64,000 nucleotides of DNA from Mycolicibacter heraklionensis (GCA_001673575.1 LZME01000095.1:122574-186573); one strand, 5' to 3'; numbered from the stretch's first letter, positions 45,509-56,485 are shown. The notes: generated by a model from the letters alone, not told the origin. A program made the numbers and translations.

Positions 45509-47803
45509 TTATCCGAACAGCCCCGGCAGCACCGCTTCGGAGGTGCTGCGCAGTTCGGTCAGCGACACGCTGAACTGGCCCTGGACCTCGATCTCCTGTG
45601 AAGCCTGGTCCACCACGCCGACACGGGTGGCCGGCAGTCCGCGTGCCTCGCACATCGACCGCAGTCGGCTCTCCTCGGTGCGCGGCACCGCCACCAGCAC
45701 CCTGCCCGCCGACTCGGAGAACAGGAACACGAACGGGTCGGCGTCTTCGGGAAGCAAGATGCGGCAACCGGTTTCCCCGGCGATCGACGACTCGACCACG
45801 GCCTGGATCAGCCCGCCTTCGCTCAAGTCGTGGGCAGCCGAGACCAGGCCGTCGCGCGATGCCGCGCTCAGCACCTCGGCGAGCAGCTGCTCGCGTTCCA
45901 GATCGACCTTCGGCGGTAGTCCGCCCAGATGATCACCGGTCACCTGCGCCCAAATGGACCCGTCGAACTCGTCGCGGGTGTCGCCGAGCAGGATCAGCGT
46001 CTCGCCCGGTTCGTCACCGAACGCCGTGGGAATACGGCGGCCGACGTCGTCGATCACCCCGAGCACCCCGACCACCGGGGTGGGGTGGATCGGCGTGGCG
46101 CCGGTCTGGTTGTAGAAGCTCACATTGCCGCCGGTCACCGGAATCCCCAGTGCCGCACAACCATCGGCCAGACCGCGAACCGCCTCGGCGAACTGCCACA
46201 TCACCCCGGGATCTTCCGGAGAACCGAAGTTCAGGCAGTTGGTGACGGCGATCGGCGTGGCGCCGGTGACGGCCACGTTGCGGTACGCCTCCGCCAGCGC
46301 CAGTTGCGCCCCGGTGTAGGGGTCGAGCTTGGTGTAACGACCGGAGGCGTCGGTGGAGATGGTGATCCCGCGCCCGGAGGCCTCGTCGATGCGCAGCATC
46401 CCGCCGTCGGCATGCTCGGCCAGCACGGTGTTGCCGCGCACGTAGCGGTCGTACTGTTCGGTGATGAACGCCCGACTGCACAGGTGCGGACTGCCCAGCA
46501 GCGCAAGCAGAGTCGCGCGCAGCTCCTCCCCGGTGGCCGGCCGCGGCAGCTTGTCCGAGCGATCGGCGTTCAGTGCATCCTGGGTCTCTGGGCGCGCAAC
46601 CGGGCGCTGATAGATCGGGCCTTCGTGGGCCACGGTGCGCGGCGGCACGTCGACGACGGTCTCGCCGTGCCAGGTGATCTGCAGCCGGTCGCCATCGGTC
46701 ACCTCACCGATCACGGTGGCGAGCACGTCCCACTTGGCGCAGACCGCCATGAAGGCGTCCACGTTCTCCGGGGCGACCACGGCGCACATGCGCTCCTGTG
46801 ACTCGCTGGACAACACCTCGGCCGGACTCATGTTCGCCGCGCGCAGCGGCACCTTGTCCAGCTGAATCGCCATGCCGCCATCGCCGGCGGACGCCAACTC
46901 AGAAGTGGCACACGACAATCCAGCACCGCCGAGATCCTGGATACCAACCACCAGCTTGGCGGCGTACAACTCCAGGCAGCACTCGATGAGCACCTTCTCG
47001 GTGAACGGGTCGCCGACCTGAACCGACGGAAGCTTCTTGCGGCCTTCACCGCTCTCGTCGCCGCCGAAGGTGTCCGATGCCAGCACCGACACCCCGCCGA
47101 TGCCGTCCAGCCCAGTGCGCGCCCCGAACAGGATGATCTTGTTGCCGGCACCGGAGGCGAACGCCAGGTGCAGGTCTTCCTTCTTCAGCACGCCGACACA
47201 CAGCGCGTTGACCAGCGGGTTGCCCGCGTAGCAGGGGTCGAAGATGGTTTCGCCGCCGATGTTGGGCAGCCCCAGCGAGTTGCCGTAGCCGCCGATGCCG
47301 CGCACCACCCCGTCGAGCACCCGGCGGGTGTCAGGGGCGTCGGCGGCGCCGAAACGCAGCTGGTCCATCACCGCGACCGGGCGCGCGCCCATCGCCATGA
47401 TGTCGCGCACAATGCCGCCCACCCCGGTGGCCGCGCCCTGGTACGGCTCGACATAGGACGGGTGGTTGTGCGACTCCACCTTGAAGGTGACCGCCCAGCC
47501 GTCGCCGATGTCGACCACACCGGCGTTCTCGCCGATGCCGGCCAGCATGGCCTTGCGCATCTCGTCGGTGGTGGTCTCACCGAAGTAGCGCAGATGCACC
47601 TTGGAGGACTTGTAGGAGCAGTGCTCGCTCCACATCACCGAGTACATGGCCAGCTCGGCGTCGGTGGGGCGGCGGCCCAGGATGTCACGGATGCGCTGGT
47701 ACTCGTCGTCCTTGAGACCCAACTCGGCGAACGGTTGCGGGTGCTCGGGCGTTGCGGCGGCGTGTTCGACGGTGTCCAGCGTGGTCGGGGGCGTCACGGG
47801 CAC
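45509..47803 (-). CDS. purL: Phosphoribosylformylglycinamidine synthase subunit PurL
   Basis: 764 residues, the small-type PurL that works with separate PurQ and PurS (both encoded at 51 kb). Motifs are the substrate/ATP regions [14 protein letters not shown] and [20 protein letters not shown], plus [25 protein letters not shown]-type [13 protein letters not shown] and AHDLSEGGL. It catalyses ATP-dependent amidation of FGAR. ATG at 47801-47803. Confidence 0.97.
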   Translation of the reverse strand: MPVTPPTTLDTVEHAAATPEHPQPFAELGLKDDEYQRIRDILGRRPTDAELAMYSVMWSEHCSYKSSKVHLRYFGETTTDEMRKAMLAGIGENAGVVDIGDGWAVTFKVESHNHPSYVEPYQGAATGVGGIVRDIMAMGARPVAVMDQLRFGAADAPDTRRVLDGVVRGIGGYGNSLGLPNIGGETIFDPCYAGNPLVNALCVGVLKKEDLHLAFASGAGNKIILFGARTGLDGIGGVSVLASDTFGGDESGEGRKKLPSVQVGDPFTEKVLIECCLELYAAKLVVGIQDLGGAGLSCATSELASAGDGGMAIQLDKVPLRAANMSPAEVLSSESQERMCAVVAPENVDAFMAVCAKWDVLATVIGEVTDGDRLQITWHGETVVDVPPRTVAHEGPIYQRPVARPETQDALNADRSDKLPRPATGEELRATLLALLGSPHLCSRAFITEQYDRYVRGNTVLAEHADGGMLRIDEASGRGITISTDASGRYTKLDPYTGAQLALAEAYRNVAVTGATPIAVTNCLNFGSPEDPGVMWQFAEAVRGLADGCAALGIPVTGGNVSFYNQTGATPIHPTPVVGVLGVIDDVGRRIPTAFGDEPGETLILLGDTRDEFDGSIWAQVTGDHLGGLPPKVDLEREQLLAEVLSAASRDGLVSAAHDLSEGGLIQAVVESSIAGETGCRILLPEDADPFVFLFSESAGRVLVAVPRTEESRLRSMCEARGLPATRVGVVDQASQEIEVQGQFSVSLTELRSTSEAVLPGLFG

Positions 47804-47825
47804 AGTCTATGGCACCGATTTCGGC

Positions 47826-49094
47826 TCAGTCCGGCGCCAGGAATGCCGTCAGGGCCGCCGCGTAGGCGCTCACGTCGCGTGCACCCATCAATTCCCGTGC
47901 CGAATGCATGGCCAGCTGCGGAGCGCCCACGTCAACGGTGGGGATCCCGGTGCGTGCGGCGCTCATCGGGCCGATGGTCGAACCGCAGGGCAGGTCGGCC
48001 CGATGCTCGTAGCGCTGCAGCGCCACCCCGGCCACCTCGCAGGCCAACGCGAACGTCGCGGCGGTGCGGCCGTCGGTGGCGTAGCGCAGGTTGGGCTGCA
48101 CCTTGAGCACCGGGCCGGCGTTGACCGCGATCTGATGGCACGGTTCGTGACGGTCCGGGTAGTTCGGGTGAGTGGCGTGCGCCATGTCCGCCGAGGCCAG
48201 CGTGGAGCCGGTCAGCCGGCGCAGGAAGTCCTCCCGGTCGCCGCCGGCGGCCAGCGTGATCCGCTCCAGCACGGTTAGCAGCAGATCGGACTGGGCGCCG
48301 TGATCCGACGTGGATCCGACCTCCTCGTGGTCGAACAGCACCAGCACCGGCAGGTAGCGGCCAGGCTTCGCGGCAATCAGCGCTTCCAGACCGGCGTAGC
48401 AGCTGGCCTGGTTGTCCAGCCGCGGCGCGCTGACGAATTCCTGGCCCAGCCCGGTCACCGCCGACGGCGCCAGGTCGTGGGTCATCAGGTCGAAACCCAG
48501 CACGTCGCGAGGTTGCACACCGGCGCGTTCGGCCACGTAGCCGAGAAAGTCCGGGGACCGGCCATCTCCCCAGACCGCATTGACGTGGCGCTGCGGATCC
48601 AGCTTGACCGCGGCGCGGTCGTCGGCCAGGTGGATGGCCAGCTGCGGCACCCGCAGGATCGGCTCGTCGATACGGACCAGGTGGTGGCTGATGCCGGAGC
48701 TTTCGGCATCGCTGCGCACCGAGAGCCGGCCACTGATCCCCAGGTCGCGGTCCAGCCAGGAGTTCAGCCAAGCGCCACCGTAGGGCGCCAGGGCCACCAT
48801 CTGCCAGCCGGCGATCTCGCGGGCGGGGTGCTGCTTGACCCGCAGGTTCGGGCTGTCGGTGTGCGCGCCGATGATCCGGAACGGGGTGTGGCCGCCGTGC
48901 TCCGGACTATTCCACGCGATCAGCGAACCGGCCCGGACGGTGAAATACCGCCCCGGCGCCTGCGGCCACCGGTCGGTTTCGGCGACCTCGGTGTAGCCGG
49001 CGGCGCGCAGCCGTTCGGCCACCGTGGCGCAGGCGTGAAACGGCGACGGTGAGGCGTCGATGAACTCGCATAATCCGGTTGCGGTGGCCGCCAT
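47826..49094 (-). CDS. pepC: M18-family aminopeptidase
   Basis: 422 residues, a dizinc aminopeptidase of the aspartyl/leucyl M18 type. Zn-ligand motifs are [15 protein letters not shown] (His), [18 protein letters not shown] (Asp, Glu, Glu) and the C-terminal HSARELMG (His). The N-terminus [19 protein letters not shown] is characteristic of M18. ATG at 49092-49094. It is divergent from the DyP gene, with 52 bp between starts. It corresponds to Rv0800. Confidence 0.95.
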   Translation of the reverse strand: MAATATGLCEFIDASPSPFHACATVAERLRAAGYTEVAETDRWPQAPGRYFTVRAGSLIAWNSPEHGGHTPFRIIGAHTDSPNLRVKQHPAREIAGWQMVALAPYGGAWLNSWLDRDLGISGRLSVRSDAESSGISHHLVRIDEPILRVPQLAIHLADDRAAVKLDPQRHVNAVWGDGRSPDFLGYVAERAGVQPRDVLGFDLMTHDLAPSAVTGLGQEFVSAPRLDNQASCYAGLEALIAAKPGRYLPVLVLFDHEEVGSTSDHGAQSDLLLTVLERITLAAGGDREDFLRRLTGSTLASADMAHATHPNYPDRHEPCHQIAVNAGPVLKVQPNLRYATDGRTAATFALACEVAGVALQRYEHRADLPCGSTIGPMSAARTGIPTVDVGAPQLAMHSARELMGARDVSAYAAALTAFLAPD

Positions 49095-49146
49095 GGGGTT
49101 AAGTCTTTCGCATCCTGACGCCGATGGGGGCGTTAGGGTCGATAGC

Positions 49147-50166
49147 GTGCCGTCCGTTCAGCCAGTCACCGCCCCCCTGACCTGTGCGGCCATTTTTCTG
49201 GTGGCCACCATCAACGACGGCGGCGAGCAGGTAGTCCACGATGCGTTGCCCGACCTGGCGGGTTTCGCCCGGGCGATCGGCTTTCGCGACCCGTCCAAGC
49301 GGCTGTCGGTGGTGACCTCGATCGGCTCGGATGCGTGGGACCGGCTGTTCGCCGGGCCCCGGCCGGCCGAGCTGCATCCGTTCGTCGAGCTGACCGGTCC
49401 CCGCCACACCGCCCCGGCCACGCCCGGGGATCTGCTGTTTCACGTCAAGGGCGAGACCCTGGACGTGTGCTTCGAGCTGGCGGGGCGGATCGTCAAGGCG
49501 ATGGCCGGTGCGATCACCGTGGTCGACGAGGTGCATGGCTTCCGGTTCTTCGACAATCGCGACCTGCTCGGGTTCGTCGACGGCACCGAGAACCCGGTCG
49601 ACGATGAAGCGGTGGCGGCCACCGCGGTCGGTGACTCCGATCCCGACTTTGCCGGCGGCTCCTATGTGCACATCCAGAAGTACCTGCACGACATGGCCGC
49701 CTGGGAGGCGCTGCCGGTCACCGAGCAGGAACGTGTGATCGGCCGTACCAAGGCCGACGACATCGAGTTCGACGACGCGGTGAAACCGGCCAACTCGCAC
49801 ATCGCGCTCAATGTCATCACCGACGAAGACGGCAACGAACTGGACATCGTGCGGCACAACATGCCGTTCGGTTCGGTGGGCTCCGGCGAGTCCGGCACCT
49901 ACTACATCGCCTACTCGCGGACACCCCAAGTCACCGAGCAGATGCTGCGCAACATGTTCCTCGGCGACCCGCCGGGCAACACCGACCGCATCCTGGACTT
50001 CTCCACCGCGGTCACCGGCGGACTGTTCTTCACCCCCACCGCCGACTTCCTCGACAATCCGCCGCCGCTCCCGGGAGCCGCGACACCCACCCCCTCCGAG
50101 CCCGTCGAGACCACCGGCGTTCACGGCTCACTGAACATCGGCAGCCTGAAAGGAACCTCGCAATGA
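49147..50166 (+). CDS. Dye-decolourising peroxidase (encapsulin cargo)
   Basis: 339 residues from the GTG at 49147. The DyP motif GFVDGTEN holds D145; the proximal haem His is H218 in [10 protein letters not shown] and the catalytic Arg R236 in VRHNMPFG. The C-terminus ends [13 protein letters not shown], where GSLxIGSLKG is the cargo-loading peptide that binds the inside of the encapsulin shell. The stop overlaps the encapsulin ATG (ATGA), giving equal, coupled expression. It corresponds to Rv0799c. Confidence 0.95.
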   Translation: MPSVQPVTAPLTCAAIFLVATINDGGEQVVHDALPDLAGFARAIGFRDPSKRLSVVTSIGSDAWDRLFAGPRPAELHPFVELTGPRHTAPATPGDLLFHVKGETLDVCFELAGRIVKAMAGAITVVDEVHGFRFFDNRDLLGFVDGTENPVDDEAVAATAVGDSDPDFAGGSYVHIQKYLHDMAAWEALPVTEQERVIGRTKADDIEFDDAVKPANSHIALNVITDEDGNELDIVRHNMPFGSVGSGESGTYYIAYSRTPQVTEQMLRNMFLGDPPGNTDRILDFSTAVTGGLFFTPTADFLDNPPPLPGAATPTPSEPVETTGVHGSLNIGSLKGTSQ

Positions 50167-50960
50167 ACAACCTGTATCGCGATCTGGCCCCGGTCACCGA
50201 CGCGGCCTGGGCCGACATCGAGCAGGAGGCGACCCGGACCTTCAAGCGACACATCGCCGGGCGCCGGGTGGTCGATGTCAGCGAGCCTGCCGGCCCGACG
50301 GCCGCCGCGGTGGGCACCGGTCGGCTGACCGGAATCAGCGCCCCGGCCGACGGCGTCGAAGCGCATCTGCGCGACAGCAAACCGCTGGTGCGCCTGCGGG
50401 TTCCGTTCACCTTGTCGCGTGACGAGATCGACGATGTCGAGCGGGGCTCGCAAGATCCCGACTGGGACCCGGTGAAGGCCGCGGCCAAGAAGCTGGCGTT
50501 CGCCGAGGACCGGATCATCTTCGGTGGCTACCCAGGCGCCGCGGTGGAGGGCATCCGCAGCGCGAGCTCGAACCCGGAACTGACGCTGCCGGATGACCCG
50601 CGCGGCATTCCCGACGTGATCAGCCAGGCACTGTCGGCGCTGCGGCTGGCCGGGGTGGACGGCCCGTACTCGGTGCTGCTGTCCGCCGACGCCTACACCA
50701 AGGTCGCCGAGACCTCCGATCACGGCTATCCGATCCTGGAGCACCTGCGCCGGCTGGTCACCGGCGACATCATCTGGGCGCCGGCGATCGACGGTGCGTT
50801 TGTGCTGACTACGCGTGGCGGCGATTTCGACCTGCGACTGGGCACCGACGTGTCGATCGGCTACCTGTCGCACGATGCCGAGAACGTGCAGCTCTACCTG
50901 CAGGAGACATGCACGTTCCTGTGCTACACCGCCGAGGCCGCGGTCGCGCTGACCTGCTAG
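50163..50960 (+). CDS. Encapsulin shell protein (Cfp29-like)
   Basis: 265 residues, the usual length of HK97-fold encapsulins forming a 60-subunit nanocompartment. Family sequences are [55 protein letters not shown] and YLQETCTFLCYTAEAAVAL. The start overlaps the stop of the DyP gene. The shell holds DyP via its C-terminal tag and is thought to aid resistance to oxidative stress. Convergent with purQ (3-bp gap). Confidence 0.96.
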   Translation: MNNLYRDLAPVTDAAWADIEQEATRTFKRHIAGRRVVDVSEPAGPTAAAVGTGRLTGISAPADGVEAHLRDSKPLVRLRVPFTLSRDEIDDVERGSQDPDWDPVKAAAKKLAFAEDRIIFGGYPGAAVEGIRSASSNPELTLPDDPRGIPDVISQALSALRLAGVDGPYSVLLSADAYTKVAETSDHGYPILEHLRRLVTGDIIWAPAIDGAFVLTTRGGDFDLRLGTDVSIGYLSHDAENVQLYLQETCTFLCYTAEAAVALTC

Positions 50961-50963
50961 AAG

Positions 50964-51638
50964 CTAGACCGACAGCACCGCGTCCAGCGCGGAGTAGAAC
51001 AGCCCCAGCCCGTCATCGCTGGGCCCGGTCAGGGCCTCGATGGCGTGCTCGGGGTGCGGCATCAGCCCGACCACCCGGCCGTTGGCCGAGCTCACCCCGG
51101 CGATGTCGCGCAGCGAGCCGTTGATGTTGTCGAGGTAGCGGAAAACCACCCGGCCTTCGCCTTCGAGCTCGTCGAGCACCGCTTCGGAGGCCACGTAGCG
51201 GCCCTCGCCGGACTTCAGCGGCACCAGCAGGTCGGCGTCGGCGTCGAACCGGGAGGTCCAGGCCGTCGAGGTGGAGGTCACCCGCAGCCAGACGTCGCGG
51301 CAGACGAAGTGCAGGCCGGCGTTGCGGGTCAGCGCTCCGGGCAGCAGGCCGGCCTCGCACAGCACCTGGAAGCCGTTGCAGATGCCGAGCACCGGCATGC
51401 CCTGGCCGGCGGCCTTGATGACCTCGCCCATCACCGGGGCGAACCGGGCGATGGCCCCGCAGCGCAGGTAGTCACCGTAGGAGAAGCCGCCGGGCACCAC
51501 CACGGCGTCGACGCCCTTGAGGTCGGCGTCGGCGTGCCAGAGGCTGACGGGCTCGGCACCGACGAACCGGACCGCGCGGGCGGCGTCGACGTCGTCAAGG
51601 GTGCCGGGGAAGGTGATGACGCCGATCCGGGCGCTCAC
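50964..51638 (-). CDS. purQ: FGAM synthase glutaminase subunit PurQ
   Basis: 224-residue class I glutamine amidotransferase. Catalytic Cys is in [11 protein letters not shown]; the His/Glu are in [27 protein letters not shown] is the PurQ marker. It supplies ammonia to PurL. GTG start at 51636-51638 overlaps the purS stop by four bases. Confidence 0.97.
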   Translation of the reverse strand: MSARIGVITFPGTLDDVDAARAVRFVGAEPVSLWHADADLKGVDAVVVPGGFSYGDYLRCGAIARFAPVMGEVIKAAGQGMPVLGICNGFQVLCEAGLLPGALTRNAGLHFVCRDVWLRVTSTSTAWTSRFDADADLLVPLKSGEGRYVASEAVLDELEGEGRVVFRYLDNINGSLRDIAGVSSANGRVVGLMPHPEHAIEALTGPSDDGLGLFYSALDAVLSV

Positions 51639-51874
51639 GAGGTCTCCCGGCTGACGGTGAAGTCCTCGATCACCGTGTTGGCCAGCAGCGATTCGGCGAT
51701 CTCGGTCAGCGCGGCGTCGTCGATCGAATCATCGACTTCGAGCTCGAAGCGCTTGCCCTGCCGGACATCCGACACTCCGGTGTGTCCGAGCCGAGAAAGC
51801 GCTCCGACGATCGCCTGTCCCTGCGGGTCAAGGATCTCGGCTTTGGGCATCACGTGCACAACCACCCGGGCCAC
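51635..51874 (-). CDS. purS: FGAM synthase subunit PurS
   Basis: 79 residues, the small ferredoxin-like PurS that bridges PurL and Pur[37 protein letters not shown]. Start near 51874, overlapping downstream purQ. Confidence 0.95.
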   Translation of the reverse strand: MARVVVHVMPKAEILDPQGQAIVGALSRLGHTGVSDVRQGKRFELEVDDSIDDAALTEIAESLLANTVIEDFTVSRETS

Positions 51875-51960
51875 GGGTGCTCCCTACTGTCGACGGGGGA
51901 ATCGGTCGGGTCAACAATACCGATGCCCGCCGGTGGCGCCGGAGAGCACAATCTTTAGGT

Positions 51961-52599
51961 ATGCAACTGACCCACTTCGGCCATTCCTGCCTGCTCGCCG
52001 ATTTCGGCGGGACCACGGTGCTGTTCGACCCCGGCAACTTCTCGCACGGCTTCGAGGGCATCACCGGTCTGGCGGCCATTCTGGTCACTCATCAGCACCC
52101 TGACCACGCCGACGTAGCGCGGCTGCCGGCGCTGATCGACGCCAACCCCGGTGCCGCGCTCTACGCCGACCCGCAGACCGCCGCCCAGCTGGGGCCGCCT
52201 TGGCAGGCGGTGCACGTCGGGGACGGCTTCGACGTCGGGCCGCTGCGGGTGCGCGGGGTGGGCGGGCAGCACGCGGTAATCCACCCGGAGCTGCCGATGA
52301 TCGACAACATCTCCTACCTGATCGGCGACGACGCGCATCCGGCCCGATTGATGCATCCCGGCGACGCGCTGTTCGTACCCGGTGAACCGGTGGACGTGCT
52401 GGCCACCCCGGCGGCGGCGCCGTGGATGAAGATCTCCGAGGCCGTCGACTACCTGCGTGCGGTGGCGCCGCGGGCCGCGGTGCCGATCCACCAGGGCATC
52501 ATCGCCACCGAGGCCCGCGGGATCTATCACGGCCGACTGGCCGAGATGGGGCGCGCCGACTTCCAGGTGCTGCCCGAGGAGAGCGCCGTCACCTTCTAG
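51961..52599 (+). CDS. Metallo-beta-lactamase-fold hydrolase (Rv0786c-like)
   Basis: 212 residues from the ATG at 51961; the open frame upstream to 51877 is over the purS promoter. Zinc motif THQHPDHAD (H44, H46, D48, H49), further ligands in GGQHAVIH, LMHPGDALFVPG and VPIHQGIIA. It resembles UlaG/RomA-like metal-dependent hydrolases that act on phosphodiesters or lactones. The substrate is unknown. Divergent from purS. Confidence 0.88.
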   Translation: MQLTHFGHSCLLADFGGTTVLFDPGNFSHGFEGITGLAAILVTHQHPDHADVARLPALIDANPGAALYADPQTAAQLGPPWQAVHVGDGFDVGPLRVRGVGGQHAVIHPELPMIDNISYLIGDDAHPARLMHPGDALFVPGEPVDVLATPAAAPWMKISEAVDYLRAVAPRAAVPIHQGIIATEARGIYHGRLAEMGRADFQVLPEESAVTF

Positions 52600-52611
52600 C
52601 CCGGGCTCCCA

Positions 52612-52673
52612 CCGCCGAACGTGAAGTTGGCTTCACGCTGGGCCGCCGAACGTGAAGTTGGCTTCACGCTGGG
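52612..52673. repeat. Tandem 31-bp repeat carrying a hairpin in each unit
   Basis: Two identical 31-bp units (52612-52642 and 52643-52673). Each holds the palindrome CGTGAAG-TTGG-CTTCACG (7-bp stem, TTGG loop). They lie between convergent genes, 12 bp after the MBL-fold stop. The double hairpin could terminate transcription from both sides. Similar CGTGAAGTTGG-type palindromes are scattered in mycobacterial genomes, to my recollection. Confidence 0.8.
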
Positions 52674-52691
52674 CGGGTAGCCGAGGCGTTC

Positions 52692-54347
52692 TCAGGCGAT
52701 ATCGCTGGCGGCGCCCCGGCCGGCGGCCCGTCCGGAGAAGATGCACCCGCCCAGGAAGGTGCCCTCCAGCGCCCGGTAGCCGTGCACACCGCCGCCGCCG
52801 AAGCCGGCCACCTCGCCGGCCGCGTACAGCCCGTCGATCGGCTTGCCGTCCGCATCCAGCACCCGGGAGTCCAGGTCGGTTTCCAAGCCGCCCAACGTCT
52901 TCCGGGTCAGGATGCGCAGCTTGACCGCGATCAGCGGGCCGGCGGACGGATCGGTCAGCCGGTGCGGGGCCACCACCCGGCCGATCCGGTCACCCAGGTA
53001 AGACCGGGCGCCGCGGATCGCGGTGATCTGGCCGTCCTTGCTGAATCGGTTCGCCACTTCGCGATCGCGCGCGGTGACCTCGGCCTCGACCGTCGCGTAG
53101 TCCAACGGCACCACGTCGGGCAGGTCATTCATCGCGGCGACCAGGTCACGCAGCGACGAGGCGTGCACGAAATCCACCCCGCGGTCGATGAACGCCTGCA
53201 CCGGCGGGGGCGGCCCGGACCGGGCCCGTGAGGCGGCCAGCTGACGCAGGCTACGGCTGGTCAGGTCGGGATTCTGCTCTTGGCCCGAGAGCGCGAATTC
53301 CTTCTCGATGATCCGCCGGTTGAGCACGAACCAGGTGTAGTCCTGACCGGAGCGCGCGATGTGCTCGAGGGTGCCCAGCGTGTCGAATCCGGGATACAGC
53401 GGCCCGGGCAGCCGTACGCCGGCGGCATCGAGCCACAGCGGCGACGGGCCGGGGATGATGCGGATGCCGTGGCCCGGCCAGATCGGGTCGTAGTTGGTGA
53501 TGCCCTCGGTGTAGTGCCACATCCGGTCCCGATTGATCACCCGGCCGCCGGCCGCCTCGGTGATCCCGATCATCCGGCCATCGACATGGGCGGGCACCCC
53601 GGCCAACAGTTGCGCGGGCACCCGGCCCATCCGCTCCGGCCAGTTCTGTTTCACCAGCTCGAGGTTGCCGCCGATGCCGCCACTGGTGACCAGCACCGCC
53701 GGAGCACGGAACTCGAACTGTCCCACGGTGTTCCGCGATGACGCCACGCCACGTTCGGCGGCCGAGGGTTCCAGCACACTGCCCCGAACGCCGGTCACCC
53801 GGCCACCCTCGACGATCAGCTCGTCGACCTGGTGCCGGAAGGCGAACCGGACCTTTGAGCGGCCACGCAGCCGGCCCGCGAAGAGCTCCACCAACGCCGG
53901 CCCGGTGCCCCAGGTGATGTGGAATCGGGGCACCGAGTTGCCGTGCCCGATGGCGCCGTAACCGCCGCGCTCGGCCCAGCCCACCAGCGGAAAGACTTTC
54001 AGCCCGCGGGCCCGCAGCCAGCTGCGCTTCTCCCCCGAGGCGAAGTCCACATAGGCATGCGCCCATTGCCGCGGCCAGTGGTCGCACTCCCGGTCGAAGC
54101 CGGCGGTGCCCAACCAGTCCTGTAGCGCCAGTTCGTGACTGTCGCGGACGCCCAGCCGACGCTGCTCGGGGCTGTCGACGAAGAACAGTCCGCCGAACGA
54201 CCAGAATGCCTGCCCGCCGAGGTTCGCGTTGTTCTCCTGGTCGACGATCAGGACGCGCTGACCACGCTCCACCAGCTCGCAGGCCGCCACCAGGCCCGCC
54301 AGACCCGCCCCGACGACGATCGCGTCAGCGTCCGCCTTACCGCTCAT
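52692..54347 (-). CDS. FAD-binding dehydrogenase (Rv0785-like)
   Basis: 551 residues, full length for the FAD-dependent oxidoreductase/fumarate-reductase/ketosteroid-dehydrogenase superfamily. FAD binding is seen in [20 protein letters not shown] (residues 8-27), then VDQENNANLGGQAFWSFGG, VLVTSGGIGGNLELV and the C-terminal GLYAAGEVAGFGGGGVHGYR. Orthologues are annotated as flavoproteins; the electron acceptor and substrate are not known. ATG at 54345-54347. Confidence 0.9.
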   Translation of the reverse strand: MSGKADADAIVVGAGLAGLVAACELVERGQRVLIVDQENNANLGGQAFWSFGGLFFVDSPEQRRLGVRDSHELALQDWLGTAGFDRECDHWPRQWAHAYVDFASGEKRSWLRARGLKVFPLVGWAERGGYGAIGHGNSVPRFHITWGTGPALVELFAGRLRGRSKVRFAFRHQVDELIVEGGRVTGVRGSVLEPSAAERGVASSRNTVGQFEFRAPAVLVTSGGIGGNLELVKQNWPERMGRVPAQLLAGVPAHVDGRMIGITEAAGGRVINRDRMWHYTEGITNYDPIWPGHGIRIIPGPSPLWLDAAGVRLPGPLYPGFDTLGTLEHIARSGQDYTWFVLNRRIIEKEFALSGQEQNPDLTSRSLRQLAASRARSGPPPPVQAFIDRGVDFVHASSLRDLVAAMNDLPDVVPLDYATVEAEVTARDREVANRFSKDGQITAIRGARSYLGDRIGRVVAPHRLTDPSAGPLIAVKLRILTRKTLGGLETDLDSRVLDADGKPIDGLYAAGEVAGFGGGGVHGYRALEGTFLGGCIFSGRAAGRGAASDIA

Positions 54348-54366
54348 GGCGTCTCAGGGTAACGAC

Positions 54367-55080
54367 TCAGGCGCTCAGCTCCGAGGTCACATCGACCGCC
54401 GCGAGCGGCCAGCGGTAGCGCTCCGGCCGGCAACCGTGACCCAGCGCCGTGTCCACCGCCTCCAGCATGGCCTCGGACACGCCCGGCTTTGCCAGCTGCC
54501 GCGCACCCACCGACAGCCGCACCACGCCGTCGCGGCGTGCGATGCGCTCGCTGGTGGCCCCCACCATCCGGCACCACCACGGCGCACTGAGAAATCCCGC
54601 CCCGACGCCGATCACCCGGGCCCGCACGGTGTGGTCCAGCACCAGGTCGGTGACGCCGTGCAAACCGGCCAGCAGCCGGAAACCATTGCGCGGCAACGCC
54701 CTGACGGTGCCCGGCGACACCGTCCAGCCGGGCGCGGCGAACAGCCGGGTGCGCAGTCCCAGGTGCTCCAGAACACGGTCGGCGCCGAGCAGTCGCAGAT
54801 TGGCCTCATGGGCGGGCAGCGTGGCGAACTCACCGCGGCGCTTCTTGGTGGCGGCTTCGTCGAAGCCGTGCAGCACGATCGCCGCACCGTCGGCACGCCG
54901 CTGTGTCAGCCACTCGACGGTGCCGGGGTCGCGGTCGAGCCGGTAACCGCCACCCAGTCGCGGCGCCACCAGCAGTGATACACCGACGCCGCGGGCATCC
55001 AGTTGCGCACAGAAGGCCTCGGCATCGGCCTGGGTGTGCGCCCCGATCCCGGAGACGGAGACGATCAGTTGTCCGGTCAC
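54367..55080 (-). CDS. DUF2334/polysaccharide-deacetylase-like protein (Rv0784-like)
   Basis: 237 residues from the GTG at 55078-55080, since the upstream codons lack start context. The NodB-type barrel outline is LIVSVSGIGAHTQADAEAF, GVSLLVAPRL, AIVLHGFDEAATKKRRGEFA and TRLFAAPGWTVSPGTVRAL. It has the LHG and APGW motifs of DUF2334 proteins, but the classical metal triad is not clearly complete. No function established. Confidence 0.78.
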   Translation of the reverse strand: MTGQLIVSVSGIGAHTQADAEAFCAQLDARGVGVSLLVAPRLGGGYRLDRDPGTVEWLTQRRADGAAIVLHGFDEAATKKRRGEFATLPAHEANLRLLGADRVLEHLGLRTRLFAAPGWTVSPGTVRALPRNGFRLLAGLHGVTDLVLDHTVRARVIGVGAGFLSAPWWCRMVGATSERIARRDGVVRLSVGARQLAKPGVSEAMLEAVDTALGHGCRPERYRWPLAAVDVTSELSA

Positions 55081-55141
55081 AACACCAGTGTGACCAGCGC
55101 AGGTGTCCACTCGGTGACGTCGAGGAAGACGTCAGATAGCG

Positions 55142-56485
55142 CTACGGAGTCGCCCGCCGGCGGCTGTGGTCGGCCGGATCGGTGGTGTCGGCGGCGATCG
55201 CCTTGAGCCGGGCCAGATCACGGGGATGCAGATCCGGCGCCATCTCCAGCGATTCCAGAAGCAGGTCGGTCTGTTCCCGCAGGGCGGGCAGGTGCTCGGG
55301 CCGGCCGTATTCCTTGACGTGGGCGACCAGCATCCGCAGCACCCGCAGGATCGCCGCCGCCACCATGGGCTGACTGGGCGCAACCTGGCGAAGTTGATCG
55401 AAACCGTGCCCGATGTATTCCCTGGGGTCGAGATCCCAGGGCCGCAACAGTATTCGCCCATCCGGGCCGGCCACCGCGCGCGGTCGCGGCTGCACCGTCA
55501 GCACCCGGCGCAGCAGGCTACCCACCCGCAGCGTGGCCTCCACCGCGGTGGTCGGGTCGTTGATCGCCGAGCTGAGCGCACGCAGCCCGATGTCGACCAG
55601 CTGTCGGAAGGCGAAGTCGACGTCTTCCTGCATGGTGCGACTGTCACTGACTACCACGGCCCGGGACAGCTTTTCCCGCACCCGATCCGGATTGGCCGGC
55701 ACCGGCCAGATGGTGACCAGTGGCTGGCCCAAATGGATGTAGGCACCCACACGGGTGTCCAACCGGATTGTGGTGCCGGCCGGGATGGCAGCCAGCAGCC
55801 GCTGGGGGTTGACCTGACTGACCCAGCCGTTGCCGGGCGAGGTCAATCGCAATGCGTCCGGGGGAACGTCCATGTCGGCTTCGTGGGCGGGTTGCTCGTG
55901 GGCGGCGGCGGCCGCGACGGCGTCGATCACCATCGAGCCCTCGGCCGCGATCTCGCGCACCACCTGCCCGACCTCCAACCGGTGAGCCAGGTGGTCGACG
56001 TGCGCGATGATCGTGATCACGGTGGCGATCGTCAGCACGATCGCGACCGTCACCGTCAGCGGCGGCGCGGGCACCGGCGACGATCCGTCGAGATCCGGCA
56101 GGCTCAGCACGCAGTACACGAATGACGCGACCAGCAGGCCGATGACAACCTGGCTGAGCCGGTCCCGGATGAACCACCGCATCACGCGGGGCGACAGCTG
56201 CGAACTGGCCAACTGCAGGCTGACGATGGTCAGCGAGAAGATGACTCCCGCGGTGGTGATCGTCGCGCCGGCGATGGTGGATAGCAGCGTGGTGGCCACG
56301 CCGCTGTCCATCTTCAGCAGGAAGCGCGGTGACGGGCCGATGTTGCGATCCGCCACCCGGGTGATGACGGCGAGCGCCATCCCGCCGAACACGATCACCA
56401 ATGGCAGCGCGAACAGGCTCTCCCGGAACCGGTAGGCCAGCGCCGCCGCCCGCACGCTGGGGAAGCGTTCCGACCGGGTATGCAT
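55142..56485 (-). CDS. DUF2254 membrane protein
   Basis: 447 residues with four to five helices in the first half (LFALPLVIVFGGMALAVITR, TLLSTIAGATITTAGVIFSL, VVIGLLVASFVYCVLSLPDL and TVAIVLTIATVITIIAHV) and a conserved cytoplasmic tail. The tail includes SNGWVSQVNPQRLLAAI-like and DPTTAVEATLRVGSLLRRVL sequence. Its ATG shares one base with the preceding stop (TGATG), so it is translationally coupled to the peroxidase. Function unknown. Confidence 0.88.
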   Translation of the reverse strand: MHTRSERFPSVRAAALAYRFRESLFALPLVIVFGGMALAVITRVADRNIGPSPRFLLKMDSGVATTLLSTIAGATITTAGVIFSLTIVSLQLASSQLSPRVMRWFIRDRLSQVVIGLLVASFVYCVLSLPDLDGSSPVPAPPLTVTVAIVLTIATVITIIAHVDHLAHRLEVGQVVREIAAEGSMVIDAVAAAAAHEQPAHEADMDVPPDALRLTSPGNGWVSQVNPQRLLAAIPAGTTIRLDTRVGAYIHLGQPLVTIWPVPANPDRVREKLSRAVVVSDSRTMQEDVDFAFRQLVDIGLRALSSAINDPTTAVEATLRVGSLLRRVLTVQPRPRAVAGPDGRILLRPWDLDPREYIGHGFDQLRQVAPSQPMVAAAILRVLRMLVAHVKEYGRPEHLPALREQTDLLLESLEMAPDLHPRDLARLKAIAADTTDPADHSRRRATP

